Shown here: one piece after another, positions 20,401 to 30,964 of the stretch | Numbering within the stretch: the first letter of the stretch is position 1 | Layout: the number at the start of each line of letters is the position of its first letter | From: Hypomyces perniciosus | Lineage: Eukaryota > Ascomycota > Sordariomycetes > Hypocreales > Hypocreaceae | Length of the DNA: 64,000 nt | Direction of reading: 5' to 3' | Assembly (NCBI GenBank): GCA_008477525.1 | Contig: SPDT01000004.1 | Span: 930,001-994,000, forward strand | Made by a program: the position numbers and the translations under genes | The notes under the pieces: generated by a model | Seen by the model: only the letters and a program-made list of their open reading frames with translations | Database searches by the model: none | Told to the model about the DNA's origin: nothing

Positions 20401-22339
20401 CTCGAGGTTGTAAACCCTATAATTGTTCTGGATACCCTGAAAGGCATTTGGGATTGGAAAATCAGGCCTGCTGGTCACAAGGAACTTGAGGCGCACTTTT
20501 GTCAGGTGATTCGCCCGCGACAGCTGGTAGACAACATTCTTGATGTCTTTATCACCATCGCACTCATCGAGTGCGTCGATCACGATCGTCATGGTTTTGG
20601 GAGCCTTGCCCTTTACCATCGAGTCGGCACGCGATAAGCTCTCCAGTGGCTCTAGGATGAGTTTCTCAAACTGGTCTCCCAGTGCCTTCTCTGCAATATC
20701 AGGTTTTTCATCTAAGACCCGTTTAACAAAAGGAGCCACCTCAGGCAAATGCTCAACCAGCTGGACGGCTAAAGTTGTAAATAAGCGACGAGCCTTGCTC
20801 CGGTCGGCCTCTCCTCTTTTGAAGAAAAAACTGGAGGCAAGACGGTGATTTTCAGAGAGATGGCGGGCAACCGTATGACCGATTGTCGACTTTCCAGTAC
20901 CTGCTTTGCCTTGGAGCCAGAAGATGTGTTCTTGGGCGTGGTCATCACTGTTAGACCAACAGTATATCTCCTGTAGGAGTTCGCGGCGTGTGTCGGCATA
21001 GCATCCCGAGTTCTCCTCATTATCGTACGAATCAAACGCCGCACTGTTAACGGTGCATAAACTCAGAGAATCCTTGACAGCCTTTTGGATGGGGTTGAGG
21101 GTTGGACCAGTGGTTCTTTCCCGTACTTGTTAGTTAGACTGTCATATGGGGGATAATTAGGGTGCCAACGTACATTGACGATTCCAGTTTGTCCAGCTGT
21201 ATCTTGAGTTCTCTATACAGCTGATCTTCCTTATCATTGCACTTATTGAGACCCGAATGATCTGTATCAATTGAAATGACATCAGATATGCAACTGCACG
21301 AAGACGCCGAGTCTCTGTCGACAATCTAGTTTAAACGATGTCAAAACTCGAAGGCATACATTGGATATGTTCAAACTCACTTCACCGACAGAAAGCCATC
21401 CGAGCGACTCAAGCCGATATGAAGGCATTGTTTCGTAGAAGGCTACGATTTTTGTCTTCTGTCCTTTCTCCTCCTCCTTTTGCTCCACACAGCGGAGGAA
21501 GTCCTCATTCAGTTCAGAAAGCTGTGTCTGGTGGCTCGATAGATAGCCAAGCAGTCCAGTATTCGACCCCAGGAAACGGGTTAAGTAGGCGACGATAGAC
21601 CCAGCATAACCGAAAGATGAGCCCAAATGAGGAGTCCCAAGGAAAATAATACCGCAAGTACTATCAACGGTTTGCTGGCGGCCATCCTCAGGCTTGCCGT
21701 GGCACAAGGCCTTCCCCGGTGTTAGAAGCGTTTAATCAAGACCAGCGGACTGTGGCTTTACGACTTACCTGCTTTATAACGATGCCCCCAAAGCTATGCC
21801 CGATGAAGACGATTGGAACATACTCAATATGCTAGTCAGCAGGGTCTGTATGAAAGGCATTTGGCAGTCCTTACGGGGCGAGTTGATCGATGCTTTGCTA
21901 GCTGTTGGACCAATACATTGGCAATCTGCTGGGGAGTTTTGGTCGGAGCATCCATGAGCCAGTCGGAGTTATAGGCAAAGCTGAGGATGCGCGCGCGAGG
22001 ATAGTCCTCCCTGAGGAAGTCTCTAAGCAGATGGACGCGGCCTGCACCTCGAGTGCTCTTGCATGTCCAGGTGTATTCGGGATGAGCCCCGAGGCCATGG
22101 ACGGCAACGATGCTGTGATTTCTAGTTAGTATATGATGGAGTTTGATGGATTTGCATGTATCTGACTCGAAAGCGGCATTGTCGGGGTCAGAAATGATGG
22201 AAAGTCCATCAGGGCGATCCTTTCGTCTGCGGACGATGACGGGCTTCAGTAAGACTGAGACGAGCAGGAAGGCAGAGACAACAAAGACTATAAGCAACGG
22301 AAGCCACTCCATCATGACTCTAGTATCAGTTCGACACAC
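17434..22339 (-). CDS. SesB-NACHT-WD40 NOD-like protein, six exons, about 1545 aa
   Basis: Deduced exons: 22339-21875, 21831-21769, 21710-21381, 21325-21174, 21115-19495 and 19440-17434; all phases agree. The order is a hydrophobic N-terminal segment (residues about 12-33), then a SesB-type alpha/beta-hydrolase domain with AVHGLGAHPEYTW, RARILSFAYNSDW and nucleophile elbow GHSFGG at 166-171, ending in a VDRDSAS...GLNKCNDKEDQLY region. The NACHT domain has P-loop GKAGTGKS near 407-413, Walker B IVIDALDECDG and sensor FLVTSRPDFP. A linker with FILSFRSIINESPLQVYSSAL leads to about 12 WD40 repeats. Related fungal proteins act in non-self recognition: the WD40 domain senses, NACHT oligomerises and the hydrolase is the effector. 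Exon 2 is only 63 bases, and intron 1 only 43. The transmembrane-like N terminus suggests membrane anchoring. Intron 4's acceptor (21116) was chosen by phase. Confidence 0.9.
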
Positions 22340-22601
22340 GTATGAGCTGCTGAACGATTATTATCACAATGAGTTGTAAGGATGTTAGCATTTAGAAGCT
22401 ATTCGGAATGCCTGATTTCTGCCCAAGCCCCCGCAGTTTCATTCCTGGCTTGGCAAACTGCAGTATCCAATGGGCGAGTGTAACCCTATCATTCAAGCAT
22501 TCTATTGGTGGTAATCACAGGCCGAATCACATCCTTTCGTCGTCTCCAAGATGTGTGAATTGGCGAGCCTGCTCTCCTGTGGGCTGAATGCCCCTCACAA
22601 A

Positions 22602-24084
22602 TCAATCTAGGCGTGGGAGAGTGTTACTAAACACACCCTTAGGATCGTACTTCTTTTTGAGCTGCTTCAAGTCATCCAACTTCTCTCCATAGATGGCTCT
22701 CAAATCCACAAACTCAGGCGCAGTCAGAGCTAGATAGGTCACCTGCATTGCGTCCCCAAGACCCATAAGCTCATTCCGGGTGCTCAAAGACCACGCAGCC
22801 GAATCCGCAGCCGACTGCTCGTCCAAACCAAGACCCAATAGCTCAATCATTATGTGAGGCTCCCGGTATGGACACACGGAATCTGGCAATCCGGGTTGGC
22901 AGGATGGGCTGTTGGAGCTGAGCATATGCAAGTTGATGCCACCAACACCACTAGCAGGGAGCGTAGCAGCCGCTTTAGCCATACTGGCGATGACCTCGGG
23001 CGAAAAATGGGAAACCGAGGCCGTTTGTGTCCTTCCTTGTACCTCGTCAGTTAGGAGGCCCTGAATTATCTGAGCCCATCCCACAGCAGTGGTGTTGGTC
23101 ACGGCAGCCTGCGGTTCCGGGGTGTTTGGCATAATCGGGGCCAAGGAAGCAACACGGGTATCCAGGCACGCGATTCATCGCTCTCTGAGCCATTCCAGAT
23201 AAAACTGCATGTGAATGCTGGTCCCAGGCCGGGTATCACAACAATAAGAGGGGAGGCATAGAGCTGACTTGGGAGCGGCTTATGCTCCTCCAGCAGGCTG
23301 TTGTATCCAGTTAGGAATTTCGTGACTGTTTTGGCCAAATCAGTTGATTCGAATATGAGAATCCCGGCTTGAACCTAGCATGAAACACACGTATGAGCAA
23401 CAAGAGCCTTCGTCTCAGGGCGAGAATACTAACCTCCTCCTTGGGATAAACCTTGACCGTCAGCTCAACGACAATTCCAAGACTGCCGCCACCACCTCGA
23501 AGACCTCGGAGCATATCCTCATCAGCTACGACAAGTTTACCTTCCGCATTCACCACTTTCGCGCCGACAATCTGGTCCGAGCCCAATCCATAGGATTGGG
23601 CATATGGGCCAAATCCACCGATAAGACACCATCCCACGAAGCCGACGTTAGCACAGTTGCCAACAGGGACTTGTAGGCCGTGCTCCCCGAGATCCTTCAG
23701 AACACGGATCGCCGTAATACCTCCACCAACGCGCGCAGTCTTCTTGTCAGGGGCCACCTCCACGTCATGCAGGTTGCGCAGGTCGATGGTCACTGCACCA
23801 AGGGCTGTGAACCGTCCAAACATATCATGACCACCGCCACGGACCACGATTGGTGTATCAGTGGCAACGCATTGCGTGACAATAGCTGCGACGTGCTCGG
23901 CATTCCGTGGGAGTGTGATAAGATCGGGCTTTGTGGCATCATGATGTCCTGTAAAACTTGCTTGTAGACGGCTGAATTCACTAGAATCCGGGGTCACATA
24001 TGGTATCCCGGACTGCTGCAGGAATACCTGGAGGTCGCCTCCGGACGGTTGCGCAAGTGTCGCCATTATTTTCCGATGCCGCAA
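22602..24084 (-). pseudogene. FAD-linked oxidase (berberine-bridge type), frameshifted
   Basis: Exon 1 (24084 or the second ATG at 24066 to 23434) holds the FAD-binding domain: PIVVRGGGHDMFGR with the flavin-linking His, VGGGITAIRVLKDL, VGNCANVGFVGWCLIGGFG. Intron 23375-23433 (GTTAGT...CTAG) is phase 0 and joins PKEE to VQAGILIF. Exon 2 runs to about 23165 (FIWNGSESDESRAW) and then the family frame continues one frame over from about 23157 (RVASLAPIMPNTPEP) to the C-terminal berberine-bridge block KKYDPKGVFSNTLPRLD. A 4-bp loss from a CTGG tandem would account for the shift. A 48-bp intron with a poor GTGTTG donor could also bridge the frames but would remove family-like sequence. Substrate unknown; such enzymes are common in fungal secondary metabolism. 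Confidence 0.75.
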
Positions 24085-25028
24085 AGGAGTAATGATTCTG
24101 CCTCGTATGCTTGAGAGCTTTGATGACAGGCCAACTTATGGCATATTTTCTTGAACAGCCAGATGTCAGCTACCTATAGGTGCTTTATGACTTCAGCCGT
24201 GTACTTACATGTGTTCGTAGGATCACAAATGGCCAGGGCCTAAGGCGCTGACGACGTGGCTGCGGAAACATCCTACCACAAGTTGCAAGATACTTAACAA
24301 GTGATTGATAAGCATGAGGTAAGCTTGTAAAAGAGTATGTTTCGCAACTTAAATGCCCAGTCGCTTATTCCGTACATTTACGTATCCGGAGTTAACAGTT
24401 TGCACTATACTCTTATTCCGGTGAGGATGGTGTTGAAGGTATGAATGAAGAGGCGAGTTGATATATTACTAATCAGTCCATTACTCCGTACACTACTTCG
24501 TACTAATCATTCAAACGACTATCTGTTCGTGTTGTGCCAAATATAGGCATAGAACATATTCCTTCAAGCTGCGGGGGCTCAAATGATATCATGCAGTCTA
24601 ACCAATCCCTACCCGCGGCTCTGCATTACTATTACCGTATTTTCTCACGAAATTGGATCCGTCAGTAATGCCAGATAGTCAATAGTGTAATTATTGGTCT
24701 CGTAAAAATTTCCCTGATAGGGCTTAGCATGGAGATCATACTAATGATATGTCTCGAATCTCTTTAGTGACGGATCCAGTATAATGCAGCAGCCATTCAG
24801 GTTGCTGTTATCTGAAAAGCCAAGTAATAGCCCCAAAGTTCTAGTTTAATTATACCCTCTGCAGTCCTCGGAGCCGGGAGAGGGGGCTTACCCCCCCACA
24901 ACAATCAGCTATGTAGAAAACCAAATCTCAGTCTTGACACTGGCCATTGACGTCTGGTGCCAACAATTCATCCAAGTAGATATTGTTCTTTATTTATTTG
25001 TAGATTCAAAGCTCCCAATAGAGATAGA
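24085..25028. other. Intergenic, no gene seen
   Basis: About 940 bases between the FAD oxidase start and the zinc-finger gene end. It contains adjacent TACTCCGTA (24482) and TACTTCGTA (24494) words. No open frame resembles a known family. Confidence 0.6.
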
Positions 25029-26654
25029 CTATGCAAGATTTTGTGATTCAAGAAGACGTTGTCGAAAAGAAGTCAACCATTCGCTGTTGTCCGCCATGGT
25101 GTGCTCCCACGCATCCACATCTCCATATACCAGCCTCCGAGATTCATCCTGGAACATTTGATCAGTGGGAAATATCCCCTTTGCAATATTCTGCTGTGCA
25201 AAGTGTCCCAGGTGCAAGGCCAGGAAGCTTGCATAAGTTGTACGATTAATCTCTTCTTCTGGGCCGTTTGCCGTTTGTACCTCTTGCTCGGGTGTGTCTG
25301 GGAGCTGTGGGAGTTGAGGGACTTCGTGCTTTTGAACTATCTGGGAGATGAGATCCATCGTTCCGGGATCCGTAGCAGAAAAGGGAATCGGACTTCTAGC
25401 CTCGACAGCCAGCAGATATGGAGGAAGTGCATTTCTGACCTGAGCAGCGACAGATGCTTCGAAACCATGATCACCCTTCCAATCGTCTCTGGTTGAGCCA
25501 TTCCGGTAATGAACCGCCAGATGGTCGACACGCTCTCCCCAGGATGAGATCTGTATACCACAGAAGCCGCAGCGAGAAATGACAACAGGGGGTGCAATTC
25601 TCCAGTCATCTATTATTGGCACACTCTTGAGGTGATGGAACACTCGGAGGTGTTGGACTAGGTGATCCTTGCGACGAAATATATGCGGCTCCTGGCCACG
25701 GTGGCAATCATCATGATGGTGATCATCGAGATGTTGGGGAGTCGGATCCAGCATGTTGCAATAAGCGCAATGACTCCTCCCCGTCACAGGAGACGCCACC
25801 GATCCGCCTAATGGCGCACATACCCACTGGTCGAGGTTTAGGTGAAGCGAGGTTTCGTGACGGGTCCAGTCGTGCTTTGTTCTGAAGGTATCGCAACAAA
25901 ACGTGCATTGGAATATCCGGCCGGTCTGGTCTCTTGGTTTTCGCCGCGCCTTCGTGACTCGTTTTTTGGAGGGCAAAACAGAACCTGAGAAGTGATTTGA
26001 GCGTGACGATCTACTTGATGCAACTGAGCGGGTGGAGCAACTTGTTGAACTCCTGAAGCTTGCGGCGCTCGATGATGGCCTCAAGCGCAAGTTCGATCCC
26101 AACTCTTCGCGCATAGATGCTCTTTGCAACGCATCGGCGATGGCCAAAAGGGACGCCGGTTCGGAGTCTGGTGGACTCTCCTGCCACCTCTGCATAGGAG
26201 GCAAATCATGAGTCGAAGCCCTCGGTGCAGGAATTGCTACTGGACGTCCGGCCGATCCGTGGTTTCGAAGGTACCGACTCCTGCGGCGGGGAAGGCCGGG
26301 TCTGCGTGTCTCAGGCTGATTAGGGTCTGACTGGACATGGCTGTCGCTTTCATATGACCCGGGAGATTGATGCTGTGCTAGGTGAGATAGGTCTTGTAGC
26401 CAGTCGTATTCAGAAATCTGAACTGTCGGGGTATGGTGCCGTTCTGGTCTGGGCAACACAAGCCCTTGGGCGATTGATGGCGAGTGAGATGCTCTAAAAG
26501 GAACCTGAGATGCCATCATTTCACTCATATCATTCGACAAATCGCTTTGGAGATACGGGCTTCGATTGCTCATAAAAGAATCGGGACTGGGAATTTCAGC
26601 ATCGATTAACTGTGTCGCTTGGTGGTGCGCTTCAGCTTCTCCGTGGTCCGACAT
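25029..26654 (-). CDS. C2H2 zinc-finger protein, 541 aa
   Basis: Single exon. The N-terminal 230 residues are disordered and Ser/Pro/His-rich. A basic stretch SKKRVTKARRKPRDQTGR precedes finger 1 (FQCTFCCDTFRTKHDWTRHE). Further zinc-ligand clusters follow: SHCAYCNMLDPTPQHLDDHH, a HIFRRKDHLVQHLRVFHH segment, and SRCGFCGIQISSWGERVDHL with a final His. This spaced, irregular set is typical of a fungal family of C2H2 regulators often found beside accessory genes. The C-terminal region (about 120 residues) is acidic and helical. Probably a nuclear DNA-binding regulator; targets cannot be inferred. A short upstream exon is possible but not needed. Confidence 0.85.
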   Translation of the reverse strand: MSDHGEAEAHHQATQLIDAEIPSPDSFMSNRSPYLQSDLSNDMSEMMASQVPFRASHSPSIAQGLVLPRPERHHTPTVQISEYDWLQDLSHLAQHQSPGSYESDSHVQSDPNQPETRRPGLPRRRSRYLRNHGSAGRPVAIPAPRASTHDLPPMQRWQESPPDSEPASLLAIADALQRASMREELGSNLRLRPSSSAASFRSSTSCSTRSVASSRSSRSNHFSGSVLPSKKRVTKARRKPRDQTGRIFQCTFCCDTFRTKHDWTRHETSLHLNLDQWVCAPLGGSVASPVTGRSHCAYCNMLDPTPQHLDDHHHDDCHRGQEPHIFRRKDHLVQHLRVFHHLKSVPIIDDWRIAPPVVISRCGFCGIQISSWGERVDHLAVHYRNGSTRDDWKGDHGFEASVAAQVRNALPPYLLAVEARSPIPFSATDPGTMDLISQIVQKHEVPQLPQLPDTPEQEVQTANGPEEEINRTTYASFLALHLGHFAQQNIAKGIFPTDQMFQDESRRLVYGDVDAWEHTMADNSEWLTSFRQRLLESQNLA

Positions 26655-27794
26655 CAGCGATAAGTAGAGACCTGTAAATAGATCTTTTGGGGTATCGTCT
26701 TGGTCCTCAAGACCATTAGTATTAAGTCATGACAGATCTTCAGGGGCTTCAGGGGCTTTAAAGAGGCAACTCACGGCTGTCATCCATTTTACCAAGGATT
26801 AATCCAGGCAATTAGATTGAAGTCGGATCGTCGGGGGAGAGTGGTGCAGGTTAACAAACGTCCCCCCCTCTATGGAGTATTTAGCAGTCCCAGACTAGTC
26901 ATGAGCGCTCCGGTTCGGCCATAATACTTTAGTACCTGAAGTTATAATAATATCACCGTTAACTGCCTGCGAGCCGAATACGGCTAACTCTCGGTACTGG
27001 AGCCTTGACACCATACTCGGGCCGGCCTAGTCAACCCGTGCTATTTCCAAGGGGATCAACGGTTTTGTGAGGCTCAACACCGGACCGAATCAGGAGCAGG
27101 GCCGTGTACTCTGCCGAATGCATTTTCGGGCCTGGTATATATATAGTTCCTTAAGAAGTTCGGTGCAGCCAGGGGGTATATAAGAGAAAAAGGTGTCGGT
27201 TGTGAAAGCCGTGAACTCCGTGATTTTTTTTAAAAGGTTAAATGGAATCCCCTGGAGGCTCCGCTAAATTAGCATTAGAAATTGGCCTCGGATTTGGTTC
27301 TGATATTCCCGTAGTCTCGCTTCGCCTGTCGTCGCATCATGTTGGCCGTTGACACGAGGGAATCTGTTCCTCTAAATAGCAGTTCTGCTCTTCTTTCCCA
27401 GGGCCTCTGATCACAACGATCGGGAGTGCTTGAGGCTCGATATAATAACATCAGAGCACTAAATCCTTTGCATCCTGATAGTAGTAAATAGTGGTAGTAT
27501 TAGCTCCAGCCTCTGCGACAGCGACACGCCCTAGAGCCGACACCTTGCGCCCTAGAGCCGGCCCGGTGTCTTAATCAGGCCCACAGCAGACCCCTGAAGA
27601 GGCATTCATAATGCTGGTGCCATTATTTCATATTTCTGACTCTTATGATTGGCTGCGAGTTAGTGTTATGCGTATATGCACCAATAGTACGAGTTCGCTC
27701 TGACTCCAAACGCAAAGGCATCGCCGCCCGCAATTGCGCCCTCACCCCTCATCATCACTGTTAATGGATATTATGTATTGTCTGACCCGTCATC
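26655..27794. other. Intergenic, presumed divergent promoters
   Basis: About 1.1 kb between the zinc-finger gene and the aminotransferase, which are transcribed away from each other. A near-duplicate AGGGGCTTCAGGGGCTT lies at 26742-26758, and a second one, CGCCCTAGAGCCG, occurs twice at 27526-27561. No gene seen. Confidence 0.55.
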
Positions 27795-29209
27795 ATGGAG
27801 ACAACTAAATCGGCAGACCTTCCTGTGTTTGGAAAGGTTGCAAAATCCGAATTCCTCTTTGACCCTCAGTGGGCAAACTTGAATCACGGCAAGTATAATG
27901 GAACAAGTCAGCACTACTATATTTTCTAACGAGCTGCCTGACTCCAGGATCATTTGGTACCATTCCCAAGGCCATCCGAGATAAACTCCGTGCCTATCAA
28001 GATGCCTCCGAAGCAAGACCAGACGCATTCATACGATACGAATACCCTATTCTTCTGGACAAGTCACGGGCTGCTGTGGCGCGCATAATCAATGCCCCGG
28101 AAAACACCGTTGTGTTTGTGTCCAACGCTACTACGGGCGTCAACACCGTGTTTCGCAACCTCAAGTGGAACGATGATGGAAAAGATGTCATTCTGACCTT
28201 CTCGACGGCCTACGAAGCCTGCGCCAAGGTGGCGGATTTCGTTGTTGAATATCATGAAGGCAAAGTATCACACAGAGAGATTGAAATTCTTTACCCCCTA
28301 GAGGATGCGGAGATTATCAAAAAGTTTCGTGACACCGTCGAGTTCCTCAAAGCGGAAAACAAACGACCCCGAATTTGCATCTTTGATGTTGTTTCTTCTC
28401 GCCCGGGAGTGGTCTTCCCTTGGCAGGAAATGGTGAAGGCCTGCAGAGAACTTGAGGTTCTTAGCATGGTAGATGGCGCCCAGGGTATTGGCATGGTGCC
28501 TCTCGATCTTTCGACCCATGACCCTGACTTCTTTGTCTCGAACTGTCACAAATGGCTGCATGTGCCTCGAGGTTGCGCAGTCTTCTACGTCCCTGTGCGA
28601 AACCAGCACCTCATTCCGTCGACTCTGGCGACAAGCCACGGATACGTTCCGAAAACAATCAACAGAAACTCGCCACTACCTCCGAACCACAAGAGCGAGT
28701 TTGTGAGTAACTTCGAATTTGTTGGAACTCTAGACAACTCCCCATACTTGTGTGTAGCCGACGCAATCGAGTGGAGACACAACGTCCTCGGCGGAGAGGA
28801 CAAAATCATAGAATATCTGTGGCATCTGAACAAAGCCGGAAGCAAACACATTGCGACCAAGTTGGGCACGCAAGTTCTGGATAACAACCAGGGAACAATG
28901 ACCAACTGTGCCATGGCCAATGTGGCATTGCCTATTCTGATAGAGAACGCGAGTGCGGCACCCCAAGAGGGAGACATTGTCATTTCATCCAAAGACTCCA
29001 ATGCGGCGTTCCAATGGATTCTGAGAACAATGATAAGCGACTATCATACATTCTTGGCATTGTTCGTCCATCAACATCGGTTTTGGGTCCGAGTTAGTGC
29101 CTCGGTCTATCTGGACTTGGAGGACTACACTTGGGCAGCTGAGATGTTGGCCAAACTGATGAAGAGGGTGGCGGCGAAGGAATACCTTTCATACCTAAGT
29201 AAGATGTAG
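27795..29209 (+). CDS. Class V aminotransferase (isopenicillin N epimerase/cysteine desulfurase-like), 451 aa
   Basis: PLP-dependent fold-type I enzyme. Exon 1 (27795-27888) gives METTKSADLPVFGK...WANLNH, and exon 2 (27948-29209) resumes with GSFGTIPKAIRDKL. The intron 27889-27947 starts with GC (GCAAGT), has a CTAAC branch point and ends CCAG. The NHGSFG motif is conserved in this family and confirms the junction. Other marks are FVSNATTGVNTVFRNL, the PLP-ring Asp in MVDGAQGIGMVPLDL, and the internal-aldimine Lys in SNCHKWLHVPRG. Length is normal. The substrate is unknown. It is the first intact metabolic gene after the decayed block. Confidence 0.9.
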
Positions 29210-29917
29210 GATGTTGTTGGATATTGAACCACTGTTGGATTTCCCCTCTGACTACTTCGTACCTTACTTATATATATCTCGCCTCTCTGTTACAAACCTC
29301 AGCAATTTCAAAATGCAACCCCCTGAATAAAGTCGCTATGAAGATGGATAAATTTTATGATGGTTAATATCCATAGCTTCGACATAAAAGCCCTCTATAA
29401 ATTATCTAGTAGTTTAACTTGTTGTGTCGGAGAATATGTGTTTGTTAAATATTCCTACCTATTCATCTCTTGGAAGCGCCTCAACTCTGCCTTATCCCGG
29501 GGATCATCCGTTGGCATCTGCTTGCTGTGTGACAAGCTGTGAATATATTACAATTTGAACCTATTCCTTCTATTTCTCCAAACATATACCTGAAAACAGG
29601 AAATTCTGATACCTGAATAATACTGCAATATTTCCAGTTGTTGATATTTTGCTATTTTTATCCTAGGTATCCTCCTAAGTGAGCAAGCCGTTGGCACGTG
29701 AATACCCGCTATAGCCTACTAATGGTGGGGGAACCTCGAAACCTGGCGCAAGCTCTGGCGGTTACTTACTTGCGCGCCGAGCAAAAGCTGCAAAACCACC
29801 ACCAGCATTTTCTCCTTCAACCTCAGCCTCTCGCACCATCTCCGCCCAGCACAAAGGCAAAAAAAAATCAATTGAGTCGGGTCGCTCCCTCGACTCAGGC
29901 GTTTCTCTTCCGCAGCC
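29210..29917. other. Intergenic, no gene seen
   Basis: AT-rich, with one TACTTCGTA at 29253-29261. The last 150 bases should be the PAM17 promoter and leader. Confidence 0.6.
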
Positions 29918-30730
29918 ATGTCGTCCTCTCTGAAAACCCTGTGCGTGCGCCTGCCCGCTTCGCCGAGCAGCTTCGTGCGCTGCTGTCCCAAAGCCTCCTC
30001 CTTCGCAGCAGCGTCGTCGTCATGCCACCAAAAGGCCTTCTCTCTGCCTACGGCCTTTGCGCGAGCGAACCACAGTCTGTCCTCCTCGACAACCCGCAAG
30101 CCCATCGTCCTGCCGCCGTCCAAAACACCGCGATTCCCCGCCGCTCGCTCCTACAGTTCCAGCTCCAGCTCCAGCTCCAGCTCCCAAGCCAGCAACGCTG
30201 CGCAGCCTCCCGCCCTCGACTGGGACTCCTTTTTCAAACTGCGTCTGCGTCGCCGTCGCATCCAACTTCTCTTCTCCGTGACGACGGGCTTCATTGGCGG
30301 CGCGGCCGGCGCCATCGTCCTCGCGGAGGGCATCGCAGAGCCGCTCGTTGCGCAGATCCCGCTCGACCCGTTCTTTACGCTGGGTGTGATGACAATGGCA
30401 TGCGCGGGCATGGGATGGTTGATTGGACCGACGATTGGGAACCAGGTGTTTTACATGATCAATAGGCGGTTCAAGACGCAGATGATGCAGAAGGAGAGTG
30501 AGTTCTTCGCCAGAGTGAAGAAGCATCGTGTTGATCCTACAAACTCCAGTGCGGGTAACCCAGGTATGTTCCTCTTCAATTCATGCAAAACAATTTAGAT
30601 GGGCAAAGACTAATGGGTTCTTGCAGTGCCTGATTTCTATGGCGAGAAGATCCAGAGCGTTTCTGGGTACAGGAGGTGGTTGAAGGATCAGCGGGCTTTC
30701 AACAAGAAGAAGTCCGCATCCTTTGTGTAA
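29918..30730 (+). CDS. PAM17: Presequence translocase-associated motor subunit Pam17, 249 aa
   Basis: Pam17 is an inner-membrane subunit of the TIM23 import motor of mitochondria. The N terminus is rich in Arg, Ser and Ala without acidic residues, a typical presequence, and carries a Ser run (RSYSSSSSSSSSS) encoded by repeated AGCTCC units. The conserved core follows: LDWDSFFKLRLRRRRIQL, two membrane segments (LFSVTTGFIGGAAGAIVLA and FFTLGVMTMACAGMGWLIGP), and the matrix tail EFFARVKKHRVDPTNSS. Intron 30564-30626 (GTATGT...TTGCAG, phase 1) joins NP to VPDFYGEKI; the end is FVTAA-like SASFV. Structure and length fit the family well. Confidence 0.95.
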
Positions 30731-30964
30731 ATAGCACGAACCTTTCTTGATGAGCGAATACGACGGGCCATGTCGTGTGAAAATTTGGAGCTTGCTTACG
30801 GAGTGGTGGCTACTGAGCTAGAGAGCACACAAAATGAGCCCTTTCCCCGGATTGAAGCAGCCTTTGGGGGAATTGTGGACGTGTATGTACAATGCCAAAC
30901 TCCTCTTGTTTACGACCAATTTCTTAGGACACTGATGTCACTGCTATGATGAAACGGGTGCTAT

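Noticed and set aside
29698..30465. 255-codon ORF overlapping PAM17
   Set aside because: Low-complexity shadow frame; the PAM17 frame has clear family motifs.
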